This document shows, one piece after another, positions 43,885 through 52,440 of a stretch of DNA of 64,000 nucleotides. Under the pieces are notes generated by a model that saw only the letters and a list, made by a program, of their open reading frames with translations, was not told the origin of the DNA and ran no database searches. Where the stretch lies: assembly GCF_027627575.1 (NCBI RefSeq), contig NZ_CP114065.1:7547197-7611196 (forward strand), written 5' to 3'. A program made the position numbers and the translations under genes. Position 1 is the first letter of the stretch, and each line of letters opens with the position of its first letter. The DNA is from Kribbella sp. CA-293567. GTDB lineage: Bacteria > Actinomycetota > Actinomycetes > Propionibacteriales > Kribbellaceae.

Positions 43885-45234
43885 GTGACCCCCGAGGACG
43901 AGGGGCTCTTCGAGCTGCCGATGCCCGATGCGCCTGCCGCGGAGGAAGTACCGGCCAACGCGCCCCTGGCAGCACGGATGCGGCCGAGATCGCTCGACGA
44001 GGTCGTCGGTCAAGCGCATCTGCTGCGGCCCGGTGCACCGCTGCGGCGACTGGTGGAAGGCGGAGCCGCGACTTCGGTAGTGCTCTACGGCCCGCCTGGT
44101 ACCGGCAAGACCACGATGGCGCGCTTGCTCGCCACGGCCGAATCCAGGCACTTCGTTGCCCTCTCGGCCCTGTCCAGCGGTGTGAAGGAAGTCCGCGAAG
44201 TGATCACCGACGCGCGTCGGCGGCGGGATCGTCAAGGCCAGCAGACCGTCTTGTTCATCGACGAGGTGCATCGCTTCTCCAAGACCCAGCAGGACGCGCT
44301 GCTCGGGGCGGTCGAGGACCGGGTCGTGCTGCTGGTGGCCGCGACCACGGAGAATCCTTCGTTCTCCGTCGTTTCGCCGCTGCTCTCACGCTCGCTGGTG
44401 TTGCAGCTCAAGTCCCTGACCGAGGACGAGGTCCGTGAGTTGCTGCGTCGCGCGGTGACGGACCCTCGCGGCCTCGGCGGCGCCGTGTCGATGGATCCCG
44501 AGGCCGAGGACGCGCTGGTGCGCCTCTCCGCCGGTGACGCCCGCCGCGCCCTGACCGCGTTGGAGGCAAGCGCTGACGGGCTCGGCGACACGGGCGGTAC
44601 CGTCATCGACGTACCGGCGGTGGAGCGGGCCATCACCGAGGTCACCGTGCGGTACGACCGGCAGGGCGACCAGCACTACGACGTGATCAGCGCGTTCATC
44701 AAGTCGATCCGCGGTTCCGACCCCGACGCCGCTCTGCATTATCTGGCCCGCATGCTGGTAGCGGGAGAGGACCCGCGATTCGTCGCGCGACGGTTGGTGG
44801 TGCACGCCAGCGAGGACGTCGGGCTGGCCGATCCGACCGCTCTGCAAGCAGCTGTCGCGGCGGCCCAGACCGTCGAACTGATCGGCATGCCCGAGGCCCG
44901 GCTCGCGCTCGCGCAGGCCACCGTGCACCTGGCGATGGCGCCGAAGTCGAACACCGTGATCGTCGGGATCGACGAAGCGATGTCCGACGTTCGCGCCGGC
45001 GCGGTCGGCCCGGTGCCCGTCCACCTGCGGCAGGGCCGCTATGCGGGCGCGGAGCTACTGGGCAATGCGGTCGGATACCGCTACCCACACAGGGTTCCCG
45101 ACGGCGTCCTGGAGCAGCAGTACCCGCCGGACGAGCTGGTCGGCAAGGACTACTACCGCCCCACCCAGCACGGTGAGGAGCGCACTCTGCGCGAGCGGCT
45201 GGCAAAACTCCGCCGGGCGATCCGCGGCAGCTGA
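43885..45234 (+). CDS. rarA: Replication-associated recombination protein A
   Basis: A 449-residue AAA+ ATPase (MgsA/WHIP family) that acts at stalled replication forks. It has PLAARMRPRSLDEVVGQAHLL, Walker A YGPPGTGKTTMARLLA, Walker B VLFIDEVHRFSKTQQDALL, sensor 1 ATTENPSFSVVSPLLSRS, and the C-terminal RarA oligomer domain with DQHYDVISAFIKSIRGSDPDAALHYLARM (in part) and AEDVG-like ASEDVGLADP. Start GTG at 43885 removes an unrelated N-terminal extension. Divergent from the methyltransferase gene. Confidence 0.93.
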   Translation: MTPEDEGLFELPMPDAPAAEEVPANAPLAARMRPRSLDEVVGQAHLLRPGAPLRRLVEGGAATSVVLYGPPGTGKTTMARLLATAESRHFVALSALSSGVKEVREVITDARRRRDRQGQQTVLFIDEVHRFSKTQQDALLGAVEDRVVLLVAATTENPSFSVVSPLLSRSLVLQLKSLTEDEVRELLRRAVTDPRGLGGAVSMDPEAEDALVRLSAGDARRALTALEASADGLGDTGGTVIDVPAVERAITEVTVRYDRQGDQHYDVISAFIKSIRGSDPDAALHYLARMLVAGEDPRFVARRLVVHASEDVGLADPTALQAAVAAAQTVELIGMPEARLALAQATVHLAMAPKSNTVIVGIDEAMSDVRAGAVGPVPVHLRQGRYAGAELLGNAVGYRYPHRVPDGVLEQQYPPDELVGKDYYRPTQHGEERTLRERLAKLRRAIRGS

Positions 45235-45410
45235 CCGAAGAGCTGTCGCGACACAGGATCCGACTCGTTCGGCCGAGCCGATGAGCCCAATGAATGTTAA
45301 CGTTTGCGGGCGAGCTGGACCTGCAGGACGTCAGCGCCCGGGGGTGGGTACGGCGTGGTCCGGCATCGCCACGAACCCGTACGAACGGCACGCCAGGTGG
45401 GGGATTCTCG

Positions 45411-45896
45411 ATGCTCAAATTGGCAACTATCGGCGTCTACGGCTTCGACGGCGAGTCGTTCATCGAACGATTGCGGAAGGCAAACGTTCGTTTGCTGCTC
45501 GACGTGCGCCAACGCCGCGGGGTCCGCGGGCCCGACTACGCCTGGGCCAATTCGTTGCGGCTGCAAGCGGCGCTCGCGGCGGCCGAGATCGCTTACGAGC
45601 ATCACCGTGAGCTCGCCCCGACCACCGAGCTGCGGCATCTCCAGTACGCCGAGGACGACCGCAACGGGGTCGGCAAACGCTCCCGCAGCGAACTCGCCCC
45701 GGAGTACACCCGCCGCTACACCAACGAGATCCTCGACGTCGCCGACCTCACCCCGATCGCCTCCGCCCTGTCGAGCAAGGGAGTCACGGCTTTGTTCTGC
45801 GTCGAACGCGATCCCGAGGCCTGTCATCGATCGTTGATCGCCCAGCAGCTGACCGAGCAGCGCCCGGTCGCGCTCGAGCACCTGAAGCCGCTCTGA
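45411..45896 (+). CDS. DUF488 family protein
   Basis: A 161-residue protein. ATIGVYGFDGESFIERLRKA, LLLDVRQRRGVRGPDYAWANS and the C-terminal ALFCVERDPEACHRSLIAQQL match DUF488, whose CHR motif resembles a phosphatase or nucleotide loop. The ATG at 45411 has GGTGGGGG upstream. TGATG overlap with the next gene suggests a shared transcript. Function unknown. Confidence 0.85.
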   Translation: MLKLATIGVYGFDGESFIERLRKANVRLLLDVRQRRGVRGPDYAWANSLRLQAALAAAEIAYEHHRELAPTTELRHLQYAEDDRNGVGKRSRSELAPEYTRRYTNEILDVADLTPIASALSSKGVTALFCVERDPEACHRSLIAQQLTEQRPVALEHLKPL

Positions 45897-47566
45897 TGGA
45901 CGAGATCCTTCCGGCCGGTGCCCCGCGACCGCGGATCGCGGTCTTCGCCGGGCCGACGGCAACGATCCTGAACACCCCGGACCTGATCACCTCCAACAAG
46001 GCCCGCGCGCGGCACGGCCTGCCGCTGTACCCCGCCCGCTTCGACGACCTGCGCGCGCAGCGTCTCGCGGCCCCGGTCACGGTGTACATCGAGGCCTTCA
46101 GCGCGCACCCACTCGAGCAGGACGCCGCTCACCTGTACGCCGCTCCGGATGGCTGGCTCGACCAGGACGGCACCTTCCACACCGAGCAGCCCGCTGGTGA
46201 CGCCAAGCCCGTGCACGTCGTCGAACTGCACCCCGACGACGGCCTGTACCCCCTGCCCTACATGGCCAGGCAGGCCGACGGTTCCGCTTGGGAGGAGACG
46301 ACCGCGACGCCGTACGCGCCACCGGAGTCCGCCCGGCAGACGTTCTACCCCGACGCCGGCCGGCTCTACGAGGAGATCGAGCGGTTCGGCCTGGCCGACC
46401 ACGGCAATCCCGCTGCCCTGTGGTCGATCGCCGACTTCGACTTCTTCCGCGCGGCCCCGTCGGGCGGCTACACCACGGACGGTTCCGAGCGCCTCGGGCA
46501 GGACTTCTTCTCCTACTACCCGTACCACCTGCAGAGTGAGCCCGGCCTGACGAACCTCGCCCAGGCCACCAACCACGTCCAGGCCGTCCTCGACGGTGGC
46601 GACTTCACCGGACTGCAGTGGCTCGAAGGCAGCCCGACCGTCGAGGAAACCCTGTACTGGCTGGGACTGGTGATCGACACGAAGGTTCCGATCGTCGGGC
46701 ACGCGGCCCAGCGACGGCACCAGTCGCTGAGTGCCGACGGTGACCGCAACGTGGTGGACGGCGTGAAGTACATCGCGTCCGGCGTGGCCCTGAACGAGCA
46801 GGGCGAGGACCGGGTCGGTGCCTGCGTGATCGTCGACGAGCTGGTCTACGCGGCTCGCGACGTGACCAAGGTCGACGCCCGGCCGGGAGGCTACGAGGTC
46901 ACCGGTGGCCACGGCGGAATCGTTGCTGACATGGGTGGATACGGCCCACCTCAGCTCACCTATCTCCCCACCCGTCGCCACACGCACTGCTCGGATCTTC
47001 GCCTCACCGAGCTGCCCAAGCAGGTGACTGGTGTCGCGGGCGCCTTGGAGACAGGCGTTTCCCTGGTCGACGTCACGACCAAGGACGCCGACGGACTGGT
47101 ACCCGACGCGATGCCGCAGGTGACGATCACGAAGTACGGGCGCTATGCGGCGTCGCGACTCGGCGCCGACAATCTGCCCAGCGCTGACGACGAGGTGGAG
47201 ATCCTCGCCCGGATCAGCGCCAACCTGGCCGCTGCTCCCCTGGCCGGCTTCGTCTGCGAAGGAATGTCGCCGTTCGCGATGGCCGATCCGGCGAAGAACG
47301 CGGCCCTGAGTGTCGCGAGTTTCGCCGGTATGCCGGTGGTTCGCGTCGGTCGCGGCAACACCGGCGGGATGGCGTACAAGACCGATCCGACCTACATCTC
47401 CGGCAACAACCTGACCGCCACCAAAGCCCGGGTCCTGCTACTCGCCGCGCTGCTCAAGCTCGGCGCGCTGCCCCCGGCCAGGGATCCTTTCAACCCGACC
47501 TGGGACGAGCGCGCCGCCACCGAACAGGCGGTCGCCCGGTACCAGGCGTTGTTCGACACGCACTGA
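45896..47566 (+). CDS. Asparaginase-domain protein, enlarged
   Basis: A 556-residue protein. Several parts match type I/II L-asparaginases in order: RIAVFAGPTATILNTPDLIT at the N-terminus, LEGSPTVEETLYWLGLVIDTKVPIVGHAAQRRH (second catalytic loop region with T-x-E-E), and VRVGRGNTGGM near the C-terminus. It is longer than the usual 330 residues because of an inserted 150-residue segment near the N-terminus. The first catalytic Thr (TGGT motif) is replaced by AGPTAT, so amidohydrolase activity is plausible but not assured. Starts by one-base overlap with the DUF488 gene and converges with phzF. Confidence 0.7.
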   Translation: MDEILPAGAPRPRIAVFAGPTATILNTPDLITSNKARARHGLPLYPARFDDLRAQRLAAPVTVYIEAFSAHPLEQDAAHLYAAPDGWLDQDGTFHTEQPAGDAKPVHVVELHPDDGLYPLPYMARQADGSAWEETTATPYAPPESARQTFYPDAGRLYEEIERFGLADHGNPAALWSIADFDFFRAAPSGGYTTDGSERLGQDFFSYYPYHLQSEPGLTNLAQATNHVQAVLDGGDFTGLQWLEGSPTVEETLYWLGLVIDTKVPIVGHAAQRRHQSLSADGDRNVVDGVKYIASGVALNEQGEDRVGACVIVDELVYAARDVTKVDARPGGYEVTGGHGGIVADMGGYGPPQLTYLPTRRHTHCSDLRLTELPKQVTGVAGALETGVSLVDVTTKDADGLVPDAMPQVTITKYGRYAASRLGADNLPSADDEVEILARISANLAAAPLAGFVCEGMSPFAMADPAKNAALSVASFAGMPVVRVGRGNTGGMAYKTDPTYISGNNLTATKARVLLLAALLKLGALPPARDPFNPTWDERAATEQAVARYQALFDTH

Positions 47567-47588
47567 TCCGGGCGACCGGCAGAAGAGC

Positions 47589-47621
47589 CCCGGGGCAACT
47601 AGACGAACAGTTTGCCCCGGG
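47589..47621. terminator. Bidirectional terminator at the end of the phenazine operon
   Basis: CCCGGGGCAA (47589-47598) and TTGCCCCGGG (47612-47621) form a perfect 10-bp stem with a 13-nt loop that holds the phzF stop codon. The right arm is inside phzF. It should end both the phenazine transcript and the asparaginase-like one. Confidence 0.65.
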
Positions 47622-48447
47622 CAACGATGATCGCGTCCCCGCCGACCTCGACGGCCTCGATCCGGTCCGGCGTCCCGAGTGCCTGCGACCGCATCGTCGA
47701 AGGCCGGCCGATCTCGACCCCCTGAAGGATCTCGATCTGCTGCCCGAAGGGGATCAGACCGTGCCGGGCGAGGTGGACCGCGATCGAACCGGCGGCCGTG
47801 CCGGTGGCCGCGTCCTCCACCACGCCGTACGCCGGTGAGAACATCCGCAACCGCCAGTGCGTTCCTGAGCCGGCGAAGCAGTTCGCGGCCATGTCGGGCA
47901 ACCGGGCGAGAATCCGCTGGTCCGGCTCCAGATCGGAGAGCGCGTCCACACTTTCCAAACCGACGAACACGTGCCGCGGCCCGTTGTCGTAGACCTCGAC
48001 CGGCAGCCCGTACGACGCGTCCAGGCCGAGCCCGGCGAGCAGCTCCTCCGCGCGATCGTAGGGTTCCCAGGTCGGGATCGGCTGCCACATCCGGGCCGAG
48101 GTGACCCGGCCGCTGCTGTCCCGCTCGAGATCGAACGGCACCGTGCCCCTGGCCGTCTCCATCCGGATCCGGTCCGCCTCGGTCAGCTCGCCGAGCACGA
48201 TGGCGGTGCCGAGCGTCGGGTGCCCGGCGAACGGCAACTCGTTCACCGGCGTGAAGATCCGCACCCAGACGTCACCGTCCTTCTCCGCCGGCAGGACGAA
48301 GACGGTCTCCGACAGGTGCATCTCGTGGGCGATCTGCTGCATCCGCTCGGCGGACAGCCCTTGGGCGTCGAGGAAGACCGCGACCGGGTTGCCCTCCAGC
48401 GGGACGCCGGTGAAGACGTCGGCCACCACGTACTCGTAGGTGTTCAT
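47599..48447 (-). CDS. phzF: PhzF, trans-2,3-dihydro-3-hydroxyanthranilate isomerase
   Basis: A 282-residue enzyme of the diaminopimelate-epimerase fold. In phenazine synthesis it isomerises DHHA, the PhzD product, to the reactive ketone that dimerises. Diagnostic parts are YVVADVFTGVPLEGNPVAVF, the catalytic Glu47 in MHLSETVFVLP, His75 in FAGHPTLGTA and Asp in VEDAATGTAAGSIAVHL. The length and residues agree with the family. Last gene of the operon, separated from phzB by 108 bp that hold a strong hairpin. Confidence 0.95.
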   Translation of the reverse strand: MNTYEYVVADVFTGVPLEGNPVAVFLDAQGLSAERMQQIAHEMHLSETVFVLPAEKDGDVWVRIFTPVNELPFAGHPTLGTAIVLGELTEADRIRMETARGTVPFDLERDSSGRVTSARMWQPIPTWEPYDRAEELLAGLGLDASYGLPVEVYDNGPRHVFVGLESVDALSDLEPDQRILARLPDMAANCFAGSGTHWRLRMFSPAYGVVEDAATGTAAGSIAVHLARHGLIPFGQQIEILQGVEIGRPSTMRSQALGTPDRIEAVEVGGDAIIVARGKLFV

Positions 48448-48479
48448 CAGTTCCCGTTCTCACAGTGGGGTGAAACAAG

Positions 48480-48518
48480 GACTCCCACCGCCCCGGTGGG
48501 GCCGGGGCGGCAGGAGTC
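48480..48518 (-). terminator. Strong hairpin between phzB and phzF
   Basis: GACTCC and CCGCCCCGG on the left (48480-48496) pair with CCGGGGCGG and GGAGTC on the right (48502-48518), interrupted by one CA/CA mismatch, over a 5-nt loop. Within an operon this may be an attenuator or RNA-processing site that lowers or separates phzF expression. Confidence 0.6.
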
Positions 48519-48555
48519 GATGACCGCGAAGCGGCTAGGTGGGGGAATCGCCTGG

Positions 48556-49047
48556 CTAGGTGGGGATTCCACCTCGGTTGATCGTCGGCACCTCGATGTT
48601 CAGCGCCCGCAACTGCTGGAACGGGTTCATGAACTCGCGCTGCTGCTTGATCTTGCCGTCCACCAGCAGGAACGAGTGGATGAAGTGGTTCTTGTAGTGC
48701 CCCGGCGGATAGGTCGGGTACAGGATCTGCCCCTCGCCGTCACACTCGACCCAGAACCTGTTCGGGTCCTGGGTCTCGAAGATCTCCACGTTCTTCCATT
48801 CCCAGTCCGGGAACATGCGCAGCGACCACTCGCCGTGCGCCTTGAGCTTCTCGTGCCCCGCCGAGTTGATCGGCTCGCCGGTGTCGGTGGTCCAGAGGCC
48901 GGCGCCGCCGTCCTCGGTGAAGAGCAGGTACCGCGTCAGGCGGTTCTCGCCCTTCCGGGTCATGTAGTCCTCGACCACGGCCCGGTTCCGGCGCCGAAGC
49001 TCGACGTCGTCATCGAATCCCGCGGACTGCGTAACGGCCTCTGTCAT
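48556..49047 (-). CDS. phzB: PhzB/PhzA, phenazine-condensing enzyme
   Basis: A 163-residue protein of the NTF2/SnoaL fold, specific to phenazine pathways, where it speeds the head-to-tail condensation of two PhzF products. It follows the PhzA/B pattern almost along its full length: RRRNRAVVEDYMTRKGENRL, LFTEDGGAGLWTTDTGEPI, WSLRMFPDWEWKNVEIFE, YKNHFIHSFLLVDGKI, REFMNPFQQLRALNIEVP. The His and Glu of the active cavity are present (EGQ, HFIHSF and REFMN). A single copy, as is usual outside Pseudomonas. AAGGGG precedes the ATG. Confidence 0.95.
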   Translation of the reverse strand: MTEAVTQSAGFDDDVELRRRNRAVVEDYMTRKGENRLTRYLLFTEDGGAGLWTTDTGEPINSAGHEKLKAHGEWSLRMFPDWEWKNVEIFETQDPNRFWVECDGEGQILYPTYPPGHYKNHFIHSFLLVDGKIKQQREFMNPFQQLRALNIEVPTINRGGIPT

Positions 49048-49106
49048 CTCGAATCCCCTTCACTCCTCGAGGTGGCGTTGATCCCCCCGCCACCGGCTGT
49101 TCTGGG

Positions 49107-49508
49107 TCAGGACTTCGCGGCGACCGCTTCCACCTCGAACAGGATGTCCGGAGCGGCCAGGCCGGCCACGCCGAGCACGGTCTGGGTGGGCGGCGTACCG
49201 GCGGTGGCGCTGCCGACGGCCTGGCCGATGATGCCGAGCTTCTCGAAGTCGAGGCCCACCACGTAGGTACGGAGCTGCACGACGTGGGTCAGGTCCAGCC
49301 CGTGCGCGGCCAGCGCGGCGTCCAGGTTGCTGAAGGCCTGCTTGACCTGGTCGGCGAACTCGGGCGAGGTCACCCGGCCGTCCTCGCCCGAACCGTACTG
49401 ACCCGAGACGAAGACCAGCTCGGCGCCGGCCGGTACGGCGGCGGTGTGGCTGTAGCCGAACGGAACGGGGTTGTGCAGGCCATCGGGGTTGATGGTGGTG
49501 TGTGCCAT
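49107..49508 (-). CDS. RidA-family protein inside the phenazine operon
   Basis: A 133-residue member of the YjgF/YER057c/UK114 (Rid) family, which forms trimers. The pattern LVFVSGQYGSGEDGRV, FADQVKQAFSNLDAALAAHGL and PPTQTVLGVAGLAAPDILFEVEAVAA is clear. The Arg that binds the carboxylate in true RidA imine deaminases (V-A-R-L) is Gly here (VAGLA), so it belongs to a Rid subgroup without proven deaminase activity. Its place between phzB and phzH suggests a role on the unstable enamine/imine intermediates of the pathway. Confidence 0.88.
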   Translation of the reverse strand: MAHTTINPDGLHNPVPFGYSHTAAVPAGAELVFVSGQYGSGEDGRVTSPEFADQVKQAFSNLDAALAAHGLDLTHVVQLRTYVVGLDFEKLGIIGQAVGSATAGTPPTQTVLGVAGLAAPDILFEVEAVAAKS

Positions 49509-49592
49509 GTGAAGTGGTACCTCTCTTGGTTCAATGGTTGTTGCGGATTTCGTAGTCGACCGGTCGCGGGGAGTGATCCCGCGAGCGGTGCG

Positions 49593-51434
49593 TCAGCCTA
49601 GCCGGAGTTCGGGCTTGTAGATGTCCAGCCAGGTGCTCAGGTCGAGGACTCGCTCGACCCCGTTGCGGACGTCGATCGGCATCGTGGCGGTGTCCTGCTT
49701 GGTGATGTCGACCAGCCACTGCTTGTCGACGAGATCGAAGACCCGGTCGTCGGTCGAGAGCAGCTCGTTGGCCTGCTCCAGCAGGGCGCCGGTGTAGCGC
49801 GGGTCCAGCGTGGCCGGGTAGGGCGCCTTGACCCGCTTCTTGATCGACTCGGGCAGCAGGTCGGCGCTGGAGGCGCGGAGCAGGCTCTTCTCCTGCCCGT
49901 CGAAGGTCTTCATCGCCCACGGGGTGTTGTAGACGTACTCCACCAGCCGGTGGTCGCAGAACGGGACCCGGACCTCGAGCCCGACGGCCATGCTGATCCG
50001 GTCCTTGCGCTCCAGCAGCATCCGGACGAACCGGGTCAGGTGCAGGTAACACAGTTCCCGCATCCGGGTCTCGTGCGCGCTCTCACCGTCGAGCGGCTGC
50101 ACCTCGGTCAGCGCGTCGGCGTACCGGTCGGCGATGTAGCTGTGCACGTCGAGGGCCTTGGTGATCTCGGGGTTGAACCGGTCCGAGACCTGCGCCCGCG
50201 CGCCGCTGACGAAGACCGCCATCCAGGGGAAGGTCTTCGCGGCCTGGACCTCGGGCAGGTGGAACCAGCGGTATCCACCGAAGACCTCGTCGGCGGACTC
50301 GCCCGACAGGGCCACCGTGGAGTGCTTCCGGATCGCCTGGAACAGCAGGTAGAGCGAGGTGTCCATGTCGCCGAGGCTGAGCGGGCTGTCCCGGGCGGTG
50401 ATCACCTTGCGGCGGATGTCCGGGTCGGCGATGTCGGCGTGGTCCAGCAGGATGTCCTCGTGCTGGGTGCCGGCGAACGCGGCCAGTTCGTGCGCGAACG
50501 GGGTGTCGATGGTGGCGCGCAGGTCGTCGGCGACGAAGTCCTGCTCCCGGTTGGCGAAGTCGACCGAGAAGCTGCGGACCTTCTCGCCCTTCTTGGCCAG
50601 CTGGGAGGCGGCGATCGCGGTGATCACACTGGAGTCGAGGCCACCGGACAGCAGCGTGCAGCGCGGTACGTCGGAGATCATCTGCCGGCTGACGATGTCC
50701 TCGAGCAGTTCGCGCACGTGGGCGACCGTGGTGTCCTGGTCGTCGGTGTGCGCGCGGGTCTCCAGCGTCCAGAACCGGCGTTCGCGCAGACCGTTGCTGT
50801 CGACAACGACCAGGCCACCCGGTACGACCTCGTTCATCCCGACCCAGATCGAGCTGCCCGGGGTCTGGGTGAAGCTGACCATCTCGCGCAGGCCGGCCAG
50901 GTCGACCGCGCGGTCGGCCAGCGCGTTGGCGAGGATCGCCTTCGGCTCGGAGCCGAACAGCACGCCGTCGGCGGTCGCGGAGTAGTAGAGCGGCTTGACG
51001 CCCATCCGGTCCCGGATCATCACCAGCTTCTCGACCCTGGAATCCCAGATGGCGAAGGCGAACATGCCGTTGAGCCGCTCGGCCACCGCTTCGTCCCACT
51101 CGAGGTAGCCGCGCAGGACCACCTCGGTGTCGCTGCGGGTCAGGAAGCGGTGACCGCGGCTGACCAGCTCGCTGCGGAGCTCGTTGAAGTTGTAGGCCTC
51201 GCCGCTGTAGGTGATCGCGACCGTACCGGCGTCGGTGACCACCTCCATCGGCTGGGTGCCGCCTTCGAGGTCGATGACTGCCAGGCGTCGGTGGCCCAGC
51301 GCCGCGTGCCGGTCGAGCCAGATGCCGTCGGCATCCGGCCCGCGGCAGGACATCGTCTCGGTCATCGCTTCCAGGTCCTGGCGGTGCTGGGTCAGTTCCC
51401 GGTCAAAGGAGACCCAGCCAGTGATTCCACACAT
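49593..51434 (-). CDS. phzH: PhzH-like glutamine-dependent amidotransferase (asparagine-synthetase type)
   Basis: A 613-residue two-domain enzyme. The ATG at 51434 places Cys2 first (MCGITGW), as needed for the N-terminal glutamine-hydrolysing nucleophile. The GATase II half has TYSGEAYNFNELRSEL and RSDTEVVLRGYLEWDE; the synthetase half has the ATP loop LLSGGLDSSVITAIA and LSGESADEVFGGYRWFH. Length and layout match PhzH of Pseudomonas, which turns phenazine-1-carboxylic acid into the 1-carboxamide, and also general AsnB. Operon position favours PhzH. GAGGG lies 11 nt upstream. Confidence 0.85.
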   Translation of the reverse strand: MCGITGWVSFDRELTQHRQDLEAMTETMSCRGPDADGIWLDRHAALGHRRLAVIDLEGGTQPMEVVTDAGTVAITYSGEAYNFNELRSELVSRGHRFLTRSDTEVVLRGYLEWDEAVAERLNGMFAFAIWDSRVEKLVMIRDRMGVKPLYYSATADGVLFGSEPKAILANALADRAVDLAGLREMVSFTQTPGSSIWVGMNEVVPGGLVVVDSNGLRERRFWTLETRAHTDDQDTTVAHVRELLEDIVSRQMISDVPRCTLLSGGLDSSVITAIAASQLAKKGEKVRSFSVDFANREQDFVADDLRATIDTPFAHELAAFAGTQHEDILLDHADIADPDIRRKVITARDSPLSLGDMDTSLYLLFQAIRKHSTVALSGESADEVFGGYRWFHLPEVQAAKTFPWMAVFVSGARAQVSDRFNPEITKALDVHSYIADRYADALTEVQPLDGESAHETRMRELCYLHLTRFVRMLLERKDRISMAVGLEVRVPFCDHRLVEYVYNTPWAMKTFDGQEKSLLRASSADLLPESIKKRVKAPYPATLDPRYTGALLEQANELLSTDDRVFDLVDKQWLVDITKQDTATMPIDVRNGVERVLDLSTWLDIYKPELRLG

Positions 51435-51481
51435 CGTTTTACCCTCTTGTCTCAAATGCCCCGTGCAGGGTGCTGGTCAGG

Positions 51482-52099
51482 TCAGGGCTGGAGTCGGTCG
51501 ACGTGCCAGCCGGAGTCGGTGCGCTCGTACCGCAGCCTCGGATACAGGTGGTCCGGCGAGGTTTGCCAGAACTCGACCGATGCGGGCTCGAGCAGGTAGC
51601 CCAGCCAGGTGGCCGGGCGCTCCAGCTCCGAGCCGGCCCGGCTCAGTTCCTGGGCCCGCGACCTCAGTTCTTCCTCGTCCTCCAGTACGGCGCTCTGCCG
51701 GGTGGCCACCGACATCGGCAGGGCCGTGACCGGCCGGGCGGCCCAGATCGCGTCGGAATCCTCGGCGGACAACGGATGGGTCGGGCCGCTCACGATCACC
51801 TGCCGGTCGAGTTCACGCCAGTACCAGACGCCCGACGCCCAACCCGTCTCGGTGATCTCGCGGCCCTTGCGGCTGCCGACGTGGCTGGCGAACACCAGTC
51901 CGGTGTCGCGGATCGCGAGGATCGACACCATCCGGGTCGACGCGTGACCGTTGGCATCGGCGGTGGCCAACGCCACCGGGGCGGGCTTGAGTACGCCGGC
52001 CGCGACCGCGCCGTCGTACCAGGCACGGATCAGCTCGATCGGTTCGGCCGGTGGGTTGCTGAACTCGGTGCCCACCGCGGATTCGGCCGGGGCGCTCAT
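51482..52099 (-). CDS. phzG: PhzG, FMN-dependent oxidase
   Basis: A 205-residue flavoprotein of the pyridoxamine-phosphate-oxidase family. VALATADANGHASTRMVSILAIRDTGLVFASHVGSRKG (in part) is the FMN region, and YRELDRQVIVSGP-like WRELDRQVIVSG and PATWLGYLLEPASVEFWQ match the family ends. PhzG oxidises the hexahydro- and tetrahydrophenazine intermediates to the aromatic ring. True PNPOx is excluded by the operon, with PhzA-F all present. ATGA overlap with the small gene before it. Confidence 0.92.
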   Translation of the reverse strand: MSAPAESAVGTEFSNPPAEPIELIRAWYDGAVAAGVLKPAPVALATADANGHASTRMVSILAIRDTGLVFASHVGSRKGREITETGWASGVWYWRELDRQVIVSGPTHPLSAEDSDAIWAARPVTALPMSVATRQSAVLEDEEELRSRAQELSRAGSELERPATWLGYLLEPASVEFWQTSPDHLYPRLRYERTDSGWHVDRLQP

Positions 52100-52440
52100 G
52101 ACAGCCTCCCGGCCGGTTCGAAAGCCAGGCCGGGCTCGGCCGACTCGGAGTGGAAACCCTCGACGACGGCCTCGACGTCGGTGGCCATTCGCTCGGTCGG
52201 CGGGTAGCCGATCAGCTCGGTCGCACGGTTCGGCGGCAACGGCGCGGCCGGGTCGGCCGTGGAGTCCCACAGCATCACCGCGCCCCAGCGATTGGTCTCC
52301 TGGTCGGAGATCCAGAACTTCAGCCGCAGCCCGTGGACCTGCGTCCACGGCTCCACGCCCTCCGCCCGCAGCTGGGCGCGGAGCGAGTCGATGGTCTGGC
52401 CGGACCCCGCGAGATCCCACCAGGCGATGGTGGCTCTCAT
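52096..52440 (-). CDS. Small unknown protein between phzE and phzG
   Basis: A 114-residue soluble protein. It begins RATIAWWDLAGSGQTIDSLR and has FWISDQETNRWGAVMLWDS and RATELIGYPPTE, a beta-alpha-beta pattern like the dimeric alpha/beta-barrel (YdhR/ABM) group of small monooxygenases and isomerases. No catalytic residue can be named. ATGA overlaps on both sides tie it firmly to phzE and phzG, so it must be made with them. It is not one of the seven classical phz genes. Confidence 0.82.
   Translation of the reverse strand: MRATIAWWDLAGSGQTIDSLRAQLRAEGVEPWTQVHGLRLKFWISDQETNRWGAVMLWDSTADPAAPLPPNRATELIGYPPTERMATDVEAVVEGFHSESAEPGLAFEPAGRLS

Noticed and set aside
42705..47566. Extending the phenazine cluster to include rarA, DUF488 and the methyltransferase
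   Set aside because: rarA and DUF488 are ordinary chromosomal genes on the other strand, and a bidirectional terminator closes the phz operon at 47589-47621.
48556..49047. Generic SnoaL-like cyclase
   Set aside because: The sequence follows the PhzA/B-specific pattern along nearly its full length and lies in a full phz operon.
49593..51434. Housekeeping asparagine synthetase (asnB)
   Set aside because: Domain layout would allow it, but it sits among phzG, Rid and phzB and has PhzH size, so PhzH is the better reading; not excluded.
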